Positions 57,931 to 64,000 of a DNA stretch of 64,000 bases are shown one piece after another (position 1 is the stretch's first letter; each line of letters starts with the position of its first letter). The stretch covers positions 1 to 64,000 of the forward strand of contig JAXGGA010002010.1 in NCBI GenBank assembly GCA_038373865.1, read 5' to 3'. The DNA is from Uloborus plumipes (taxonomy: Eukaryota > Arthropoda > Arachnida > Araneae > Uloboridae). The translations under genes and the position numbers were made by a program. The notes beneath the pieces are model-generated. The model was not told the origin of the DNA. It did no database searches and saw nothing but the letters and a program-made list of their open reading frames with translations.

Positions 57931-58460
57931 TCGTAAGATGTTGCACGACATTTTCATCTATATTTTTCATACATTTGGTACAATAGCATTTGACTATGAC
58001 TTTTATTCAAGGGGAAATGTGGGTATTTTTGAAATTGGACAATGTAAGCGTGATGGACTAATCTTCTGGGCTTGATTTACCATTTGACTCATGAAGCCCG
58101 GCCTAGAAGGAGAGCTTACTTCAAGCCCCCCTTCCCCAAAATAAACAACATATGGTTTTAATTGGTTTGTCATAATGCTTAAAATTAAAATAAGTGTATA
58201 CAAGAAAAAAAAAAACATTTAGAACGTTTGACATTTCGAATTAAAAAAAAATTTAAAGGAAAGAAAAAAGGAACATCCTATTAATTCCAATTGCTTTCAT
58301 CTCCTTTTAAATGACGCTAAATTTTTATTTAAAATAGCAAACGTGAAAATACGTTTGACTGAATTTTCAAGGAGCATTTCTGATTTTCAATTCGTAAACT
58401 ACTTTTGTATGAGCTTGAGAAAGATCTCTGTTTGCATCTACATACTGTTTTTTACATAAA
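57931..58460. other. AT-rich non-coding spacer
   Basis: Nothing recognisable. Confidence 0.55.
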
Positions 58461-58462
58461 TA

Positions 58463-58906
58463 CTGTCGAATCTCATAAAAACGAACCCAATATGAATATT
58501 AGAATTTATTTGTCTTAACCGTAGTTTGCCTTATTCGAAAAAAATGTGTAAATAAATATCGTTATGTGTAAATACAGTACTACCATGGGTATTTAAAAGG
58601 CAGTAGTTGCAATTTCTTTCATTTTGCATTTTTTGCATTTTGTCATCTACTGTGCTTTAGTTTTATCGTACAAGCTTGCTAATTCGATTTCCGTTGAAAA
58701 CAATGCACGAAAACACCGATTCGAAAAAACCAGTTCCAACATTTCCGTCTTTTCGATATGGAATTCAAAACGTATTGCTTCAAGTATCTCTAAACTGCAG
58801 ATACTGCCTTTTTGCTTCCCACGGCAGATTAGGAAGGGGACAGTAAATGTAGTTCGTCTTAGCAACAATTTGCTTTCAGCGGGTTCGAGTTAACGAGGTT
58901 CGACTG
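58463..58906. mobile_element. pogo/Tigger-like MITE with TA duplication
   Basis: The right end, read inversely, is CAGTCGAACCTCGTTAACTC, followed by GAACCC. The left end, CTGTCGAATCTCATAAAA, followed by CGAACCC, is a diverged match. TA flanks both ends (58461-58462 and 58907-58908). The sequence CAGTCGAACCTCG is typical of pogo-group ends. No transposase is present. Confidence 0.6.
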
Positions 58907-58908
58907 TA

Positions 58909-60643
58909 GTATTAAATCATTTAGTAAACAGTTATTTGGTTAATAGATTACTGTCTTCGAAAATTTAGAAATAGATTTAGAGATTTAGAAATTTCAGCTA
59001 TTAATAGCTTGATAACGTTTATTCACAAAGAACGTCAAACAATTTTACTTTAGATTCAAAGCACAAAAAGACGAGGTGGAGAGGGGGGGGGGGGTAGGAG
59101 AAATTTAATAAAAGCCCCTCAACATCCAGTGCACTAGAAGTAGAGCCTAATCAAAACATAAAGGTATTTTTATATATATACTATCTGATCTTCTCAGGTG
59201 AAACCTTCCGCGAATTTACTCATGCGTCAGCGTCAGGTCTTCTCTGATCTTACCAAAATAGGGGTGTTAGGTAAGATAACAATAAAGGGAAGCATAATAA
59301 AAAGCATATTGAGCCGTATCAAACAACATGTAACGATGCTAATTTCAAATACATTGTTAATTGAACATGTCAAAAGGATAAGCAAATGGAAGTTTTGAAT
59401 TGAAAACTTCAGAAAGTTATCACTCACAACTCATTTACCCTTTTTTAAGTGGAACTGCTCGCGAGCAAAACAGAAAAAACTCTTTTACCAATAGAGCTAA
59501 GTTTAGTCACAGAGAGCCTAGGCGCCCCCTGACCCCATAAAACTACTACTTCTCCAAATTCGACCCCCCCCTAAAGGGCCGGGCCCCTAGTTTGCGACTT
59601 ACAGGAAATTTCTCTTTGTTGGCCCTGAAAACTTACATATTGAATTTATAGCGAATTTTTTTTTACAAAACGTTTTTCTCTGTGTTCCTGTGTATGTTTT
59701 AAAATTTCAGTTAAATCTGCGTTAGTCTAAATACTGGAGTCGGACCCAAATAAGAGAGTTCAGACGCCTATTATAGAGCTCCCTATCCCTGTGATAAAAA
59801 ATCTCAATGTTCAACTAAATAGCCCCGTCATGTTGAAATGAATAGAAATATAATTACATGGCTAGAATTACACACTTGGTGAACCAGCTCTGTAAACTTA
59901 TCGGCAAACCGATTACTTTACCAGCTCCACCGTGCTTGTTACTATACTACCATATTTTCCTGATGTTGACGACTGGGCGTGCGAAGAAGCAAAGCCCGTG
60001 TCCCCATAAGCGGTGCAGCCTTCCATTGTGTACTTTGAAGTGGACTACACGAAATCCACTGTTGACTGTGCTCCTTTAATTGGCGGTTAGAAAATCGAAA
60101 GTGTGTATCTTGGGGTTGGACAAAAGTCGGACTTAATACAGCTAGTCAGAAATCGATCGGTGCTCCCTATCACGCGATCGGATTTGTGCTTTGGATGTAC
60201 CCTGCGAGGGTCGGTCGAATTAAAATTGTATGCGAGTATCTGATTGTTTCTATGGAATTGGAACATTACTGCCTGATCGAACTGCTCGAGTAGTAACAAG
60301 TGGTAGATTGAAACATCTTAATGAGCTGCCCTAAAAACACCTTCCTTGAACAATGTTTCAAAAACGTGACTACAATCTAAATCTGCGCAATTGTTTTTTG
60401 TTGTAATTAAAAGACAAGCATAGGGTAGATAGTGCTTTTAAAAACGAAGATGTGCATCAAGGAAAGCCTCGAAAATCTGTATTATTTGAAAAGTTTCCAC
60501 AACCCGAAACCTACTAATCTATGTTTACTACAGTTCATTTTTGAAATTACTTGTTTAACTTTATTAACAAAAATTTATAACTGCTATTATTCATTTTTGT
60601 TTCTGGCAATGATTAAAAAGCTTGTCCCAATAACGAAGATAGA
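58909..60643. other. Non-coding stretch with G/C runs
   Basis: A G run at 59082-59093 and a CCCCCCTAAAGGGCCGGGCCCC patch (in pieces) at 59565-59588 look like scraps of the hAT MITE families. No gene is supported. Confidence 0.5.
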
Positions 60644-61538
60644 GGGTCGTTCCACGTCAAATCGCCTAAGGCTATGTGCCGTCATGTCTCGGATTTTGTT
60701 CAATATTTTTTTACGGATAGATACCTATGAGATAAACTCAAATTAATTTTTTTAGATTTTTTTAATGAAAATTTAGGGTTGTAGAATTTTTTGAAATTTT
60801 GATTTTTTCAGAATTTTTGCTTTTTTATTTTTGGTATGCATTTTGAAAAAGCTCTATAACTTCCTCATTTTTCATTCAATTAAGCCAGTTTACATATCAT
60901 TTTAAAGCTAATTATTTTCTCCTTCAATATTAGTGACAAAAATGAGATTGTGAAAAATAGAATTTTGCCAATGGTCGTCTGAAGTCATATTTTGTGTTTT
61001 TTCAATTGGTATGTTCAATAGGTCATATCTCCGGAGTACCAACTAAGAACTGTCCAATTTTTTTTTTCAGTAATGACCACATCATATACTTTTTATGTAT
61101 AAAAATTGGGAGGGTGTTTTTTGTTGTTTTGGAATAAAAAATTCAAGTGTGTTTTTTCAGTTGGTATGATCAATAGGTCATATCTCCGGACTACCAACTA
61201 AGAAATGCACGACACTTTTTTTCTGTTATGACAACATCATACCCTTTTTATGTATAAAAAATTAGGAGGGTGCTTTTTGTAGTTTTGGAAGAAAAAAATC
61301 AAACGTGTTTTTTCAGTTGGTATTATCAATAGGTCATATCTCCGGATTACAAGGTAACGACTGCGCCATTTTTTTTCTATAATGAAAACATCATAATGTT
61401 TTTATGATCAAGATATCAGAAGGCTGTTTTTTGTTGTTCTGAAATTAAAAAAAAACATTGAATTTTTGAAACAAATTTCTTTAAAAATCAAGTTTTCGAT
61501 AAGTTTAAAAACTCCGTAAAATTAAAAAAAAAAAAAAA
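60644..61538 (+). mobile_element. Left part of a GGGTCGTTCCA-ended element
   Basis: GGGTCGTTCCACGTCAAATC resembles the GGGTCATTCCAT and GGGTSATTCTAC ends of the elements at 33455 and 50646. It is followed by AT-rich sequence, a tandem array and then a coding fragment. I found no matching inverse terminus to the right, so the right boundary and target duplication are unknown. The bases TAGA precede the end. Confidence 0.45.
60990..61450. repeat. ~155-bp tandem repeat, three copies
   Basis: TAGGTCATATCTCCGGA starts near 61019, 61174 and 61330, giving spacings of about 155-156. Each copy also contains TTTTTTCAGTTGGTAT, a T-run, an ACATCATA-like word and TTTTTATG. Copies are moderately diverged. 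Confidence 0.85.
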
Positions 61539-61997
61539 CTATGCTATCACAAGGAAGACCACAACATGGCAGCTGAATGGCATTTCTTTGCCACGAGTCA
61601 TGGCAAGAATGCATGCGATGGAGTAGGGGGCACAATAAAACGGCTTGCAATAAGGGCAAGTCTTCAAAGAACTGTTGAAGGACAGATTTTAAATGCACAT
61701 GATCTATTTCAATTTGCCTCTCAAAACATAAAGGGGATGCAGATGTTTTTCGTTACAGCAGTGGAAGTGGTTGCAAATGAAAATTTTTTAAAGCAAAAAT
61801 GTGAAAGAGCCTTAATAATAGTAGGCAGCAGAGAGAATTACTTCTTCAAGCCATTAGACACGAAGGGTATATTAGTGAAGAAGGTTTCTGTGTTTGAAAA
61901 ACCTTTTGTTGCCACTGTCGGAATATCGTATCTCCCCAAAAACAACAGTGTTGTAAAAAAATCCCCCGCCAAGAAAACCTTAAATACTCAGCCTTAA
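61539..61997 (+). pseudogene. Fragment of a repeat-encoded protein (AEWHFFATSHGK family), probably transposase-related
   Basis: The open frame from the ATG at 61566 encodes 143 residues, but family-like sequence starts earlier, near 61539 (LCYHKEDHNM precedes MAAEWHFFATSHGK). The coding part is therefore internal and cut abruptly by an A run. The conserved core is AEWHFFATSHGKNACDGVGG followed by TIKR. I associate this pattern with multi-copy uncharacterised arthropod and cnidarian proteins that look transposon-borne, possibly Sola-like, but I cannot name the family with certainty. The later stretch, RALIIVGSRENYFFKPLD, also fits. The last 23 or so codons are encoded by the left arm of the hairpin that follows. 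No start, catalytic set or second half is present. Confidence 0.5.
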
Positions 61998-62304
61998 AAA
62001 GTTATGATATCGAGTTTTCCCGCCAAGTTTGTGCCAAACTACAACTAACCTGTATGTACAGTTCTTTTAAATTGTTTTCAGTTTTGCCAGGCGGGAAGCT
62101 TTGTCTTGTGAAGTGGTTGCTTAATGAGTAAAGACTTCCCGCCTGGTAGGACTGAAAACAATTTAAAAGAACTATACATACAGGTTAGTTGTAGTTTGGC
62201 ACAAACTTGGCGGGAAAACTCGATATCATAACTTTTTAAGGCTGAGTATTTAAGGTTTTCTTGGCGGGGGATTTCTTTACAACACTGTTGTTTTTGGGGA
62301 GATA
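61929..62304. repeat. Hairpin with 170-bp arms and 36-base loop
   Basis: The arms 61929-62098 and 62135-62304 pair collinearly with a few mismatches. The words CCCGCCAAG and CCAGGCGGGAAG recur within the arms, and CTTGGCGG appears twice more beyond the right arm. The left arm overlaps the end of the coding fragment. It could be a foldback MITE or an inverted duplication within the same transposon. Confidence 0.88.
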
Positions 62305-62848
62305 TCACATATTTTTGCATTAATATTATTTCTTTGCCTGTTTTTTTTTTCTCTTCAAAATTTACTTTGCATGTTTTTTTCCCTTCAACATTTTTCTTGG
62401 CGGTCCGACATCTGTGGTTTTCTTGGCAGCATGCATTTGGTGCAAAAGTTCAAGTATCTTCTTCAGTCTAGGATAAATTTGAAATCAATCACAATGTACC
62501 ACCCGAACCAAGGCTACACTAGATAGCGTTTTATACAGGCTTCTTCATTTGATCAAAATCCTTGGGATAAAAACGGACGTCCTTTTCCAGCGACATCTAT
62601 CGAATTTTATAGTAACTAACATTTCTACAAATCAAATAATAAAAGACAAAATTAAAAGTTAATTTGTTGGCGACCATTTTACAATTTAGCATTCACTTCT
62701 ATTTTAGTGTATTTTAACGTTATTTAATAGCTCGTTCGATTTGTTGGTTTATTCTGCATTTTAACGGCTTATTTTAATTAGTTAGTGAATTATTTTTCAT
62801 TTTAATTGATTCTAATTATTAATTAACTATGAAACGACACTGGCACCG
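62305..62848. other. AT-rich non-coding spacer
   Basis: Nothing is recognisable beyond the TTCTTGGCGG words near 62393 and 62430. Confidence 0.5.
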
Positions 62849-63786
62849 CAGAGCGATAAATGGCGATTTTGGAACGATAGTTCCATCAAAACTTTTGATG
62901 AGTTTAGATGGTCAAATTAATTTATTTGGCGATTTTTTTACATTTTAATGGAAGTTCTCCGTAAAGCTTTTGAGAATATTTCAATAACCGAGATCTTTGG
63001 TAGTATGTACGTTTCAGTTATAGGTACGTTTTTTAACTTGGCGATGTATTTTCTTACCACCTAAGCGAAGATTAAAATTTTAAGCTTGCATCGTCTTCTT
63101 TTCTCTTATTTTGCATTTTAATTTAAATTTCAATGATAATAATGGCTCGATATATTTATTAAACTTGTTATGTTACATGCTAATGGAGCTTTTGAAGTTG
63201 ATTTGGCGAGTTTTTTAATAAGAATTCTCACATTATTTCGCAGCTTTTTTTCAGTTGGCCCATTATTTTACTTTCAAGTATTAAACTTATGTGTGAAATT
63301 AGAAACAAAAAAGGGAAGATTTCGGTGATTGGAAGTCTGGTTATCTTTCACTATTGGCGTTAAATCTTTGTGTCCAATTTATGAGCGAGGGAAATATACT
63401 TCCTTCGCAAACATAAACTAAAGAGCAACAAAATAAAGTAATTATCGCCAAAAATTTGGCAACCACAGCAGATTCCCAATTATCGAAATATTATCAATGT
63501 GTGAAATTTAACATAAAAAGAACATTACCTTTTAATGTTGTGTAAATGAAAACAAAATTTTACAGTTGGTCGTCGTAATATTGCAGTTTTGTTTATTTTT
63601 TTCGTACTTGTATTGCTCTTTAGTACCAAACGATTATATATGCTCATTTCGTTTTTACTAAAGAAATTAATATGTTTTGTTGTCAATCGTCTTTCCGTTG
63701 AACACCATCGCTTCATTAGTGTACATTTCATTCTGGGGCATCAAAATGAAATGTCTCTACGAATAGATTCGCCATTTATCGCTCTG
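62849..63786. mobile_element. Candidate hAT-like element with CAGAGCGATAAATGGCGA ends
   Basis: CAGAGCGATAAATGGCGA at the left and its exact inverse at the right bracket 938 bases in which TTGGCGA-like words recur. The flanking octamers (TGGCACCG and ATGGGTCA) do not match, so a hAT assignment rests on the CAGAG start and the inverted ends only. No transposase is present. Confidence 0.45.
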
Positions 63787-64000
63787 ATGGGTCAACGCTA
63801 TCAAAATGAACATCTGAGCTTTTGCGTAGCAATTAAGATCGTGTGAGCAACAGTAATGAAACAAAATAGTAAATAGAACAATATTATTTCATTGCTACAT
63901 TTTTATTTATCGGCTGCGAAGAAAAGCGTATATTTTATTAATGCAGAGATGTCAAAATTGAACGCCATTGCTATATGTTGCTAATTCGAAGAAAGTAAAC
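63787..64000. other. AT-rich end of window
   Basis: Nothing recognisable. Confidence 0.6.

Overview
This is a stretch of eukaryotic nuclear DNA, visibly AT-rich, full of homopolymer runs and trinucleotide microsatellites. It has no operons, no bacterial signals and no convincing host exon. The transposon mix (Ty3/gypsy retrotransposon with a tRNA-Lys-type primer site, Tc1, hAT-, pogo- and piggyBac-like MITEs, Helitrons, tRNA-derived SINE-like units) suits an arthropod. A spider or other chelicerate is my guess, but the window alone does not prove the lineage. Nearly everything that can be named is a mobile element, and the rest reads as intergenic or intronic sequence.

Layout. 1-930: a Helitron 3' end and a decayed hAT-like copy. 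3489-9729: an almost complete Ty3/gypsy LTR retrotransposon with 620-bp LTRs differing at one base and a 4-bp ATAT target duplication. Its gag-pol frame is broken by an apparent one-base loss between RT and RNase H. About 9740-11360: a strongly decayed minisatellite carrying two related hAT MITEs. 15597-16285: two more hAT MITEs with perfect 8-bp duplications. 16294-27132: mostly AT-rich sequence with a few GC-richer islands. 27135-27400: a TA-flanked MITE. 27942-29361: a complete Tc1-like transposon with an open 343-aa transposase. 29903-31239: a 1.3-kb hAT-like element. 33455-34731: an element with GGGTCATTCCAT ends and a TCAA duplication, split by a near-perfect 651-bp palindromic MITE. 35111-35928: a hAT element with a perfect 8-bp duplication.

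37445-42233: a MITE, two tRNA-like modules and a Helitron packed with 54-bp and 72-bp tandem arrays. 47168-48691: a Helitron with both ends. 49043-49322: a hairpin. 50646-52080: a second GGGT-ended element with an ATGT duplication and a MITE inside it. 53184-54296: a composite of TCATCGG phrases, two tandem arrays and a tRNA-like module. 54490-55389: a Helitron 5' end followed by a TTAA-flanked piggyBac-like MITE. 56290-58906: hAT- and pogo-like MITEs. 60644-62304: a third GGGTCGTTCCA terminus, a 155-bp tandem array, a fragment of a recognisable but unnamed coding family, and a 170-bp-arm hairpin. 62849-63786: a last possible hAT-like pair of ends.

Functionally, only two units look able to do anything. 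The Tc1 element has intact ITRs, TA duplications and an open transposase. The gypsy element has intact LTRs, PBS, PPT and all catalytic motifs, but a frameshift. Everything else depends on proteins encoded elsewhere. The strongest leads are the group of GGGT-ended elements with 4-bp duplications, the TCATCGG composite, the Tc1 transposase with a shortened second catalytic spacing, and the coding fragment at 61539-61997.
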